Shown here piece by piece: positions 1 to 6,513 of a DNA stretch of 12,224 nt. Both the position numbers and the translations under genes were made by a program. How positions within the stretch are numbered: the stretch's first letter is position 1; every line of letters begins with the position of its first letter. Below the pieces are notes generated by a model. It saw only the letters and a program-made list of their open reading frames with translations, did not search any database and was not told the DNA's origin. Origin of the DNA: Clostridia bacterium (GTDB lineage: Bacteria > Bacillota_A > Clostridia > Christensenellales > Aristaeellaceae). The DNA lies in assembly GCA_017620455.1 (NCBI GenBank), contig JAFZQK010000066.1, positions 1-12,224 on the forward strand, given 5' to 3'.

Positions 1-198
1 GTGGATCACGAGGACGCTTTCGCCGTCGGCCGGCTGATCGGCAAAAAGGAGGGTGTGCTGGTGGGCATTTCCGCCGGCGCCGCAGCCTGGGCGGCCATCG
101 AGCTGGCCAAGCGCCCCGAAAACCAGGGCAAGACCATCGTGGCCCTGCTGCCCGATACCGGCGACCGGTATCTGTCCACCCCACTGTTTGCGGATTGA
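1..198 (+). CDS. cysK: Cysteine synthase, C-terminal fragment (cut by window start)
   Basis: The reading frame is open from the first base and ends in TGA, giving the last 65 residues of a PLP-dependent cysteine synthase. This enzyme makes L-cysteine from O-acetylserine and sulfide in the cytoplasm. The visible part carries the family's GISAGAA segment and the conserved C-terminal stretch with [10 protein letters not shown], a hallmark of CysK-type enzymes. The GTG at base 1 is an internal codon, not a start. The lysine that binds PLP would lie upstream, outside the window. A strong hairpin terminator follows about 18 bases after the stop, so this is the last gene of its transcript. A cystathionine beta-synthase-like paralogue is possible, but the sequence fits CysK best. 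Confidence 0.9.
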   Translation: MDHEDAFAVGRLIGKKEGVLVGISAGAAAWAAIELAKRPENQGKTIVALLPDTGDRYLSTPLFAD

Positions 199-215
199 CA
201 GGAACAGAAGCACAG

Positions 216-258
216 AAAACCCCCTCTCCGGAGAATCATTCGGAGAGGGGGATTTTTT
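216..258. terminator. Bidirectional Rho-independent terminator between cysK and the SSB-like gene
   Basis: A perfect 11-base-pair stem (220-230 with 241-251) encloses a 10-base loop. It is followed on the + strand by a run of six T (253-258) and preceded by AAAA (216-219), which gives a T run on the - strand. It therefore can stop both the + strand cysK transcript and the converging - strand transcript. The T run on the + strand touches the stop codon of the - strand SSB-like gene. Confidence 0.9.
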
Positions 259-913
259 ATTGCAGGGCGTTTTCCTGGGAAGCGGCGGGACGGGGAGAGA
301 GGGGCGCGTCCTGCAGGGCGGTGAGGCGGCTGATGGAGACTTCGTAGGCCGTGCGGTTCAGCACCGTGCCGTCGGGCAGCTGCTTTTGGTAGTCCCGGCT
401 CTGGAACCGGCCCTGGATTTCCAGACGGTCCCCCACGGCCAGGCCGGAAGCGTACCGAGCGGTGCGCCCCCAGGCGATGCAGGGGATGTAATCGCTCTTT
501 CCGAAGGCGCGGTTCACCGCCAGCATCAGGTCCGCGATCTCCCGGCCGAAGGGCGTGGTGCGGAAGGAGGGCAGCTTGCAGATGGCGCCGGTCAGGCGGA
601 TGACGTTGGGGTTTTCGGCGCTGTCGGGAGGAAGCAGATGCTGGGCGAAGGCGGTGAGCAAAAGCCTCCCGCTGCCGGCCACCACCTTGTTGTAGGACCT
701 AAGCTGGCCCACCACGCACAGCCGCGTGCCCGCCGCCACCTGGCTGTTCATCAGCCGTTCGCTGACGGTGACGGGCAAAAGGTCTGACGCCCCGGACAGG
801 CGGGGCACCTTCAGGTCCATGCGGTAAAAGCGCTCGCCCAGCACCTCGTGATCCAGCACGGGGGCCGTATCGATCACGCCGCAGAGAGTGAGTTGGTTGT
901 TTTCGGTATCCAT
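257..913 (-). CDS. Two-OB-fold single-stranded DNA-binding protein (SSB-like)
   Basis: The 218-residue product looks like two tandem OB folds. Residues about 5-95 contain the clostridial pattern HEVLGERFY, RLSG..D.LPV.VSERL and GQLRSYN. Residues about 103-198 are the more canonical SSB/PriB-like half, with R..PFGREIADLMLAVNR, DYIPCIAWGRTAR and VGDRLEIQGRFQSR.Y. Ordinary SSB has one OB fold and an acidic C-terminal tail; this protein has two folds and no acidic tail (it ends ENALQ). The ATG at 913 was chosen over a longer upstream frame because GGAGG lies 13-17 bases before it and the SSB homology starts there. That ribosome site sits in the last codons of the deacetylase gene, with 7 bases between the genes, so the two are probably translated from one mRNA. 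Expected role is ssDNA binding in replication or repair. The division of labour between the two folds is unknown. Confidence 0.8.
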   Translation of the reverse strand: MDTENNQLTLCGVIDTAPVLDHEVLGERFYRMDLKVPRLSGASDLLPVTVSERLMNSQVAAGTRLCVVGQLRSYNKVVAGSGRLLLTAFAQHLLPPDSAENPNVIRLTGAICKLPSFRTTPFGREIADLMLAVNRAFGKSDYIPCIAWGRTARYASGLAVGDRLEIQGRFQSRDYQKQLPDGTVLNRTAYEVSISRLTALQDAPLSPRPAASQENALQ

Positions 914-920
914 GATTTGC

Positions 921-1706
921 TTACACCTCCGGTACTGTCGTAGGCGCGGGGCGCTGACGGCCCTGCGCGTCGATGGTGGTATTTCCGGGCAGCAGGAGCT
1001 GGGATACGGGCACCGCGGTGAGCCCCTGCTCCCGATAGCTTTTGAGGATGGCGGGCAGCGCATCCAGGATATATTTGGCATCGTTGTGGAACAGCACGAT
1101 ATCGCCGCTTTTGACGCTGCGGGTGGCCCGGCGGATCAGGTCCTCCGCGCCGCGGTTTTTCCAGTCCAGGGAATCCACGCTCCACTGGATCACTTCGTAG
1201 CCCGCGCCCCGGGCGGTCAGCACCACGTCGTTGCTGTAATCCCCGTAGGGCGCCCGGAACAGCGTGGGCCGCGTGCCGGTAAGGGCTTCGATGTGGTCCG
1301 CCACGGTGGTGAGCTCCTGCAGGATCTTCCCCCGGCTCAGCCGGCTCATCTGGGGATGGGTGGTGGAGTGGCTGCCGATCTCATGGCCCTGGGCGGCGAT
1401 CTCCTTCACCAGTTCGGGATACCTTTGCACCCAGGTGTCCACCAGGAAAAAGGTGGCCTTCACGCCGTTTTCCCGGAGGATCTCCAGCAGCCTTTCGGTA
1501 TTGTCCCCGCCCCAGGCGGCGTCGAAGCTGACGGCGATCAGATTGTCCCCGCGCTCTACGGAATAGATGGGCAGCTCGCGCTTCCGGGCGGCCACCTCCG
1601 CGGTGCGGCCGTTCAGGGCGTAGATCCCGGTGACGCCGCACAGCAGCGCCAGGATCCACAGCCCGCCCGCGGCCAGGATGGTTTTCGCCTTTCCCTGCGT
1701 CCTCAT
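921..1706 (-). CDS. PdaB-like polysaccharide (peptidoglycan) deacetylase, membrane anchored
   Basis: A 261-residue NodB-fold deacetylase. Residues about 9-31 form one hydrophobic signal-anchor, placing the catalytic domain outside the membrane. Motifs in order: SFDAAWG (61-66, with D62 as the likely catalytic base), zinc-binding H113 and H117 in SHSTTH, RAPYGD (151-156), W182 region, and LFH (205-207). In place of the usual TFDD motif the second Asp is Ala63. From memory, PdaB-type sporulation deacetylases also depart from TFDD here, so this supports a PdaB assignment and does not mean inactivity. PdaB proteins act on spore cortex or wall glycans. The ATG at 1706 was chosen because an AAGGGGG ribosome site lies 9 bases upstream and the anchor starts just after it; the longer frame upstream has no site. 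It is first of a two-gene unit with the SSB-like gene. Subfamily assignment is less certain than the fold. Confidence 0.8.
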   Translation of the reverse strand: MRTQGKAKTILAAGGLWILALLCGVTGIYALNGRTAEVAARKRELPIYSVERGDNLIAVSFDAAWGGDNTERLLEILRENGVKATFFLVDTWVQRYPELVKEIAAQGHEIGSHSTTHPQMSRLSRGKILQELTTVADHIEALTGTRPTLFRAPYGDYSNDVVLTARGAGYEVIQWSVDSLDWKNRGAEDLIRRATRSVKSGDIVLFHNDAKYILDALPAILKSYREQGLTAVPVSQLLLPGNTTIDAQGRQRPAPTTVPEV

Positions 1707-1805
1707 TTTCTTTTTCCCCCTTCCCGCTCTACGGTATGCGTTTTCATTCCCGGATAGAAGGGCGGCGGGGGGCGGACAGGGAAGGACGCCGTTTATATGT
1801 TTACG

Positions 1806-1837
1806 AAAAAAAAGCCGCCCCTTATGACAGGGGCGAC
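1806..1837 (-). terminator. Rho-independent terminator of the six-gene operon ending in rlmH
   Basis: Read on the - strand, a 9-base-pair GC-rich stem (1829-1837 with 1814-1822, including one G-T pair) closes a 6-base loop and is followed at once by eight T (1813-1806). It lies about 40 bases after the rlmH stop and before the PdaB-like gene, so it separates the two - strand transcription units. Confidence 0.85.
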
Positions 1838-1877
1838 AAAACAACCCGGAAAACGGCAGTTTTTTCGCAAAACGCCG

Positions 1878-2354
1878 CTATTTATGATATTTTTCGCCCG
1901 CGCTGATTTTGCAGGCGCGGTAGATCTGCTCCAGCAGCAGCACCCGGGCCAGTTGGTGGGGGAAGGTCATTTTGGACAGGGACATTTTTTCGTCCGCCCT
2001 TTGGAGCACCGCGGGGGAAAGGCCCAGGGAGCCGCCGATCACGAACGCCGTGCGCTGCCCGGTCAGGCCGCACTGAGCGAGGCGGGCGGCGAAGCGCTCG
2101 CTTTCGTACTGCGGCCCGTCCACGCACAGGGCGATCACGTGATCGCCGGGCTTCAGGCGGCTGAGGATGGCTTCCCCTTCCTTGGCGATGATCCGCTGAC
2201 GGTCCGCGTCGGAGGCGCCCGCGGGCTCCGGCAGATCTGGCAGCTCCGCGATTTCCATTTTTCCGAAGCGGGACAGGCGCTTCAGGTATTCCGCGGCGGC
2301 GTCGGCCCAGTATTTTTCCCGCAGCCGCCCCACGCACACGATCGCCCCGTTCAT
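1878..2354 (-). CDS. rlmH: 23S rRNA (pseudouridine1915-N3)-methyltransferase RlmH
   Basis: At 158 residues the protein has the family's usual length of about 155-160. RlmH methylates pseudouridine 1915 in helix 69 of 23S rRNA within assembled 70S ribosomes, using S-adenosylmethionine. It is a SPOUT (knotted) methyltransferase. The SAM-binding knot is visible as CVDG (77-80), FVIGGSLGLS (104-113) and the C-terminal signature MSLSKMTFPHQL.R..LLEQIYRA ending in GEKYHK. The start ATG overlaps the stop of the upstream HAD gene by four bases (ATGA), so translation is probably coupled. It is the last gene of the operon, followed by a terminator. Identification is very secure. Confidence 0.97.
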   Translation of the reverse strand: MNGAIVCVGRLREKYWADAAAEYLKRLSRFGKMEIAELPDLPEPAGASDADRQRIIAKEGEAILSRLKPGDHVIALCVDGPQYESERFAARLAQCGLTGQRTAFVIGGSLGLSPAVLQRADEKMSLSKMTFPHQLARVLLLEQIYRACKISAGEKYHK

Positions 2355-2995
2355 GCCGTCACCAGGGGGATCACGGCGGTCAGATCCGGCAGTACGTGAT
2401 CGCAGTAAGGGGCCAGCTCGGGGGTGAAGGGGATCAGGTCCGGGATCATGCACACCGTCATGCCCGCGGCCCGGCCGGCCTTCACGCCGTTCACGGAATC
2501 CTCCAGCACCAGGCAGTCTTCCGGGGCGGCGCCCAGGAGACGGGCGGCCTTGAGGAAGATGTCCGGCGCGGGCTTGGACCGGGTTTCGCCGTTGGCGGAT
2601 ACCAGGGCGGCAAAATCCTCCGCCACGCCCTGCTTTTCCAGGTAAAGCCGGATGGTTTCCGGATAGCTGGAGGAAGCCACGGCGCAGGGGATGCCCCGGT
2701 CCCGGAGCGCCTTGAGCAGCTCCCGGGCGCCTTTTTTCAGCGGGATCTTTCCTGCCCGGGCCAGGGCGTGCATGTATTCCGTGAAATCGGCGAACAGCCT
2801 GTCCGTATCCAGCCCGGGATAATACTGATGATAAAAGTCGCTGGCGGCTTTGGCGTTGATCCCGATGGTCCTGCGCACGTGCTCCAGAGGGATCTCGTAT
2901 CCCTGGAGGCGGCCGCACACCTGGATGCCCGTGAGCCCCGGGGCCTCACTGTCGGTGAGCAGGCCGTCCATATCGAAAATGACTGCCCGGATCAT
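2351..2995 (-). CDS. HAD-superfamily phosphatase, beta-phosphoglucomutase-like
   Basis: A 214-residue haloacid-dehalogenase-type hydrolase. Motif I is FDMDGLLTDSE with nucleophile D8 and acid/base D10; motif II is ASSS (107-110); motif III is K141 in RSKPAPD; motif IV is LEDSVNG with E165 and D166. The helical C1 cap between motifs I and II (about 16-85) and the general pattern match the subfamily with beta-phosphoglucomutase and small sugar-phosphate or nucleotide phosphatases. The exact substrate cannot be read from sequence. The start ATG overlaps the stop of the LCP gene (ATGA), and its stop overlaps the rlmH start, so it is translationally embedded in the operon. Confidence 0.9.
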   Translation of the reverse strand: MIRAVIFDMDGLLTDSEAPGLTGIQVCGRLQGYEIPLEHVRRTIGINAKAASDFYHQYYPGLDTDRLFADFTEYMHALARAGKIPLKKGARELLKALRDRGIPCAVASSSYPETIRLYLEKQGVAEDFAALVSANGETRSKPAPDIFLKAARLLGAAPEDCLVLEDSVNGVKAGRAAGMTVCMIPDLIPFTPELAPYCDHVLPDLTAVIPLVTA

Positions 2996-4056
2996 TCGTC
3001 CACCACCGTAAAGCCGAACAGGAAATCGTGCAGCACGGCGCGGTTCCCCAAATAGTCGATTTCCTTCGTGGCCATGCCGGCATAGCCGCTTTCCCAGTAT
3101 TTCGTGCCGTCGGCGGGCATGCGGATGTGCTGCACCGGAGCGCCCCGCAGGGCCATGGCCAGCGTCAGCGCTTCCTCAAAATCCCGGGTGGTCATATTGG
3201 TGTAGACAGTGTTGGAAAGGATCACGTCCAGCAATGCGGTGGCCCGGTCCAAGGTCACGTCCTTCAGGCTGTCCGCCAGGGCGGTGAGCACCATCCGGTC
3301 CCGGTAGGTGCGGCCGTAATCCTGGTTGTCGCTGTGGGTGGTGCCGTCGGCGTGGAGGTACGCTTTGGTTTCGATCTTGCGGATGCGCATGTAGATCACC
3401 GCGGCGTAGCCGGTCATGTGGTACACCCCGCCCCGGGAGCCTTCCTGCAGGGAAGGAGAGGTGGCGGACGCGCCGATGGGATAAAGGAACAGCTTCCGCG
3501 CTTCCCGGTTGGTGATCTCCACGTCCACGCCGCCCACGGCGTCGATGATGTTTTGCACCTGGCGGAAATCCATGACGATGAACTTTTCGATGTTCAGGTC
3601 AAAGTGGCTGTTGATGGTGTCCACCAGGGCCTGAAAAGCCTCGGCGTCGCTCTTTTTATTCACCCAGGCCCAGCCGCCGGTCTGGGTGGTGGGATTGGCG
3701 TAGAGGAAATTGTTGATGCGGCCGTATTCGCCGTCCGGCCGCTGGATGAGCATATCCCGGATGAAGCTGGTGAGCTTGACGGAGCCGTCGTTTTCATTGA
3801 CGGTCACCAGGATCAGCCCGTCGGTGTTGGTATCGTAGGTTTCATCCCAGATATCCTTGACCCATTGGTTCCGCAGGGTATAATCCCATTTGTCCAGGCA
3901 GATCAGCAGATAATGATGGATGCCGGGGGGCGTGGGGGTGCGGCCCTCCGGGGCGACGACGGGGATGGGCTGGGGGCCCTCCTGGGCCGCCAGGGCGGCG
4001 GGCAGGGCGGAAAGCAGGCAGATCAGGGCCAGCAGCAGGGCGATGAGCTTCTTCAC
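2992..4056 (-). CDS. LytR-CpsA-Psr (LCP) family protein, secreted
   Basis: A 354-residue protein with an N-terminal signal peptide (about 1-24: KK, a hydrophobic core, then ALAA) and an LCP domain over the rest. Visible family features are the TDGLILVTVN strand (78-87), the FIRD pair (R100, D101), the IIDAVGGVDVEI stretch (170-181), YMRIR (222-226) and DYGRTYRDR (246-254), which supply the arginines that contact the polyprenyl pyrophosphate. LCP enzymes transfer wall teichoic acids, capsule or similar polymers from lipid carriers to peptidoglycan, outside the membrane. The signal looks cleavable and is not the usual long transmembrane anchor, which is mildly unusual. The start is GTG at 4056, in a GTGA overlap with the deaminase stop and preceded by GGAGGAGG; the frame continues upstream only inside the deaminase gene. 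The polymer it attaches is unknown. Confidence 0.85.
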   Translation of the reverse strand: MKKLIALLLALICLLSALPAALAAQEGPQPIPVVAPEGRTPTPPGIHHYLLICLDKWDYTLRNQWVKDIWDETYDTNTDGLILVTVNENDGSVKLTSFIRDMLIQRPDGEYGRINNFLYANPTTQTGGWAWVNKKSDAEAFQALVDTINSHFDLNIEKFIVMDFRQVQNIIDAVGGVDVEITNREARKLFLYPIGASATSPSLQEGSRGGVYHMTGYAAVIYMRIRKIETKAYLHADGTTHSDNQDYGRTYRDRMVLTALADSLKDVTLDRATALLDVILSNTVYTNMTTRDFEEALTLAMALRGAPVQHIRMPADGTKYWESGYAGMATKEIDYLGNRAVLHDFLFGFTVVDE

Positions 4057-4517
4057 GGCGTTTCCTCCTCCTCCGGATACTTTTCCAGCTTTACGCCGGT
4101 CTCCCCGAAAATCTCCAGGGTGAAGGGGTCGGGATACCCCTGCTCGTACACCACCCGGCGGATGCCGGCGTTGACGATCATTTTGGCGCAGATGGAGCAG
4201 GGCTGATGGGTGCAGTACAGCGTGGCGCCGTCGATGCTGATGCCCAGCTTCGCGGCCTGCAGGATGGCGTTCTGCTCGGCGTGGGCGGCGTAGCACACTT
4301 CCGCCCGGGTGCCGCTTTCGATGCCCAGCTTCCGCCGCAGGCATTCGCCCTTTTCCCGGCAGGTCTTCATCCCCGCGGGGGCGCCGTTGTAGCCGGTGGT
4401 CATGATGCGCTTGTCCTTGACGATGACGGCCCCGATGGCCCGCCCCGGGGCGAAGCAGCTGGTCCAGGTGGATACCGTCCGGGCCAGATCCATAAACCGC
4501 TGATCCCACTTGTCCAT
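4053..4517 (-). CDS. dCMP deaminase family protein (ComEB-like)
   Basis: A 154-residue zinc-dependent deaminase. The zinc and catalytic motifs are clear: HAEQNAI (H79, E81) and PCSICAK (C107, C110). The segment TGYNGAPAGM near residues 41-50 is typical of dCMP deaminases, which convert dCMP to dUMP for thymidylate synthesis; this family also includes B. subtilis ComEB. The ATG at 4517 follows an AAGGAGG site located in the last codons of mtnN, one base away from the mtnN stop. Its stop overlaps the GTG start of the LCP gene. A general cytidine/deoxycytidylate specificity cannot be excluded. Confidence 0.92.
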   Translation of the reverse strand: MDKWDQRFMDLARTVSTWTSCFAPGRAIGAVIVKDKRIMTTGYNGAPAGMKTCREKGECLRRKLGIESGTRAEVCYAAHAEQNAILQAAKLGISIDGATLYCTHQPCSICAKMIVNAGIRRVVYEQGYPDPFTLEIFGETGVKLEKYPEEEETP

Positions 4518-4518
4518 T

Positions 4519-5223
4519 TTATTTTTCCTCCTTGGTTTGCCGGTACAGCGGAAGAAATATCCGCAGCAGCGTTTCTTCGTTTTTGCAGGCCAGGGCCGCC
4601 TTTTCCATGTATTCCCTTTCGTCGCCGTCCCGGGTGTCCGAGATCAGGCGGCAGGCGGCGTAGGGCACGCCCATTTCATAGCAGCACTGGGCGATGGCCC
4701 CGCCCTCCATATCGCAGGCGGCGGCGCCGAACGCTTCCGCGATGCGCCGCTTGTTTTCCGTGCCGGTGATGAACTGGTCCCCGGTGGCGACGGCGCCTTC
4801 CTCCCAGCGCAGATCCGCCTCCTGCGCGGCCCGGCGCAGCAGGGCGGAGAGGGCCGGATCGCAGGGGACGTGCACGATATCGGGGCCGGAGATCATGCCC
4901 GGCGGGTCCCCCAGGGGAGAGGTGTCGATATCGTGCTGCACGGCGGAGGAGGCGATCACCGCGTCCCCGATCCCGAGGGAGGGGCGCAGCGCCCCGGCCA
5001 CGCCGATGTTCAGCAGCGCGTCCACGGGATGCCGCAGGATCAGGGCCTGGGCGCACAGGGCGGCGTGGACCTTGCCGATGCCGCACTGGGCCAGGCAGAC
5101 CTGCGCCCCAAAGAGCGTTCCCACCGTGCAGCGGGTGAAGCCGATCTTTTCCTCCCGGGTGTCCGTCATGGCGGCGCGCAGGGCGTCCACCTCTTTGTCC
5201 ATGGCGCCGATAATGCCGATCAA
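4519..5223 (-). CDS. mtnN: 5'-methylthioadenosine/S-adenosylhomocysteine nucleosidase
   Basis: A 234-residue nucleosidase that splits methylthioadenosine and S-adenosylhomocysteine into adenine and the thiosugar, recycling by-products of SAM-dependent methylation and polyamine synthesis. Motifs: GIIGAM with catalytic E11 close behind, CGIGKV.AA (47-55), VATGDQFI (145-152), DMEGGAIAQ with E173, and SDT.DG with catalytic D196. These match the E. coli residues E12, E174 and D197. The start is inferred as TTG at 5223: AAGGA lies 7 bases upstream and the protein then begins with the family's usual IGIIGAM. An ATG at 5230, overlapping the previous stop, is in the wrong frame. The gap to the dipeptidase gene is 3 bases; to the deaminase, 1 base. 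Confidence 0.95.
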   Translation of the reverse strand: MIGIIGAMDKEVDALRAAMTDTREEKIGFTRCTVGTLFGAQVCLAQCGIGKVHAALCAQALILRHPVDALLNIGVAGALRPSLGIGDAVIASSAVQHDIDTSPLGDPPGMISGPDIVHVPCDPALSALLRRAAQEADLRWEEGAVATGDQFITGTENKRRIAEAFGAAACDMEGGAIAQCCYEMGVPYAACRLISDTRDGDEREYMEKAALACKNEETLLRIFLPLYRQTKEEK

Positions 5224-5226
5224 GGG

Positions 5227-6147
5227 TCATTCCTTCTTTCGTTCTGGTGTTGGATCTGTCCGGCCGTAATACCGCAGCAGGTTTTCTCCCGCGATCCCCC
5301 GAAGCAGCTCCCCCGTGACGCCCCGTTTTTCCAGCGCCCGGAGCAGGGCGGGGAAATCCTGGGGTCCGGCAAGGTCCCGGGGCTTTTTTTCGATGCCGTC
5401 GAAGTCCGATCCGAAGCCCACGTGCCCTTCGCCGCCCAGATCCAGCATGTGCAGCACGTGACGGCACACGGTGTCCAGCCCGGCCCGGCCGCGGGCGTCC
5501 AGGAACAGGGGGTAAAAATTCACGCCCACATAGCCCCCGGCGGAAAACAGGGCTTTGAGCTGATCGTCGGTCAGGTTCCGGGGGTGGGGGCAGAGCGCGG
5601 CGCAGCAGGAATGGGACGCGATCGGCGCGATCCCCATGTCCATCAGATCCCGGAATCCGCGCCGGTTCAGGTGGCTCACGTCCGGGGCGATGCCCAGGCG
5701 CAGCATTTCCCTGACTGCTTCCCGGCCGAAGGGGGTCAGAGGCGCGTCCTGGTCCCGGACGGCGGGGGTGCCCAGGGCGTTTTCAAAATTCCAGCACAGC
5801 GCCGCCATCCGTACGCCCTTTTCCCGCCAGAGAGAAAGCAGCGAAGGGTCTTCCCCTAATAGATCGCACCCCTCCACCGAAAGCAGGAAGGCGCATTCCC
5901 CCTCCTGAGCGTCCCGGTAGTCCCCGATGCGCTTCCAGCCGGACGCTTCCAGCGCGTCCGCCTGGGCAAACATCCCGGCGAACGCCCGGGCGATATCGGG
6001 AAGCGCCGGGCTGCCGCCCACGTACAGCGCCAACGTCTGCACGCTGACGCCGCCCCGCATCGCCTTTTCCTTCGTCACGTCGCAGGGACGCTCCGGGTGC
6101 ATGGCGCGGACGTAGAGGGTGTCCGCATGGGTGTCGCAAAGGATCAA
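5227..6147 (-). CDS. Membrane dipeptidase-family peptidase (M19, renal dipeptidase type)
   Basis: A 306-residue binuclear-zinc dipeptidase of the M19 family. Zinc ligands can be placed: H7 and D9 in CDTHADT, E92 in SVEG, H159 in DVSHL and H179 in IASHS; GSDFDG (247-251) carries the conserved acidic residues near the end of the barrel. Bacterial M19 enzymes cleave dipeptides, sometimes with D-amino acids, and no signal peptide is visible, so it is probably cytoplasmic. The start is TTG at 6147, 7 bases after GGAGG. A longer form starting at ATG 6180 would lie inside the promoter's -10 box and is rejected. It is the first gene of a six-gene operon, about 25 bases from the predicted transcription start. 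Physiological substrate is unknown. Confidence 0.88.
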   Translation of the reverse strand: MILCDTHADTLYVRAMHPERPCDVTKEKAMRGGVSVQTLALYVGGSPALPDIARAFAGMFAQADALEASGWKRIGDYRDAQEGECAFLLSVEGCDLLGEDPSLLSLWREKGVRMAALCWNFENALGTPAVRDQDAPLTPFGREAVREMLRLGIAPDVSHLNRRGFRDLMDMGIAPIASHSCCAALCPHPRNLTDDQLKALFSAGGYVGVNFYPLFLDARGRAGLDTVCRHVLHMLDLGGEGHVGFGSDFDGIEKKPRDLAGPQDFPALLRALEKRGVTGELLRGIAGENLLRYYGRTDPTPERKKE

Positions 6148-6154
6148 GGAAGCA

Positions 6155-6159
6155 CCTCC
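6155..6159 (-). promoter_or_regulatory. Ribosome binding site that fixes the dipeptidase TTG start
   Basis: GGAGG on the - strand, 7 bases before TTG at 6147. It is the only good site near the 5' end of the gene and supports a TTG start over the upstream ATG. Confidence 0.75.
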
Positions 6160-6178
6160 GCAGAAAAATCCGATTTTC

Positions 6179-6207
6179 ATTATATCATATTCAGCGCCCG
6201 GGAACAA
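6179..6207 (-). promoter_or_regulatory. Sigma-A-type promoter of the dipeptidase-rlmH operon
   Basis: On the - strand a TTGTTC -35 box (6202-6207) and a perfect TATAAT -10 box (6179-6184) are 17 bases apart. The expected start is near 6172, leaving a leader of about 25 bases that contains only the ribosome site. It fires away from the RNase J promoter. Confidence 0.75.
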
Positions 6208-6265
6208 CGCCCGGCGGCGGGAAATCTTTGGCGCGCCGCCGCTGCCACAATTTGGTATCCATCTT

Positions 6266-6297
6266 CGCCATGGGGATGGCGTTTCCGGGGGCGGAAA
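6266..6297. repeat. Two directly abutting 16-base hairpins with GGGG loops
   Basis: Two perfect inverted repeats sit end to end without a spacer: 6266-6281 (arms CGCCAT/ATGGCG) and 6282-6297 (arms TTTCCG/CGGAAA). Each has 6-base arms and a GGGG loop on the + strand. They lie in the non-coding control region between the divergent dipeptidase and RNase J promoters (6208-6384), upstream of both -35 regions. No gene was recognised in that stretch. Function is unknown; they may be protein-binding dyads. Confidence 0.5.
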
Positions 6298-6384
6298 GGC
6301 CGCGGTTTGTGCAATTTATTCATATTGATGCAGAAAACAGGCCATATTTCGTCAAAAATCAATCTGGTATTTTTCCGGATGCTA

Positions 6385-6393
6385 TGGTATAAT
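6385..6393 (+). promoter_or_regulatory. Extended -10 promoter of the RNase J gene
   Basis: TGG followed by a perfect TATAAT (6388-6393) forms an extended -10 element. No good -35 box is present 16-18 bases upstream, as is common for extended -10 promoters. AT-rich sequence (about 6310-6370) precedes it. Transcription would begin near 6400. Confidence 0.7.
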
Positions 6394-6399
6394 ACTGTC

Positions 6400-6513
6400 A
6401 CATTGGTTATGGTCCGTCTTGCAGCGCCCCCGCGGGGGCAGTTCTGAATAAGAATCGGATGCGATGAAAAATCGTTTTTCTTCTTTATAACCAAACCCTG
6501 AAAGGAGGCCTTT
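6400..6513 (+). promoter_or_regulatory. RNase J mRNA leader with a GC hairpin
   Basis: The predicted leader is about 114 bases. It contains a perfect 14-base palindrome (6426-6439) able to form a GC-rich hairpin near the 5' end, then a weak CGAT/ATCG hairpin followed by T (about 6473-6490), and an AAGGAGG ribosome site (6502-6508) 5 bases before the ATG. A 5' hairpin could protect this mRNA from 5'-end-dependent decay; that is inference. No known riboswitch was recognised. Confidence 0.4.

Noticed and set aside
4510..5859. 449-codon open frame on the + strand opposite mtnN and the dipeptidase
   Set aside because: Antisense to two genes with complete catalytic motifs; composition is that of a GC-rich mirror frame.
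6336..6347. 12-base match (AACAGGCCATAT) with the reverse complement of 8281-8292 in the srtB hairpin
   Set aside because: Several 12-base matches are expected by chance in 12 kb on both strands; no longer similarity surrounds it.
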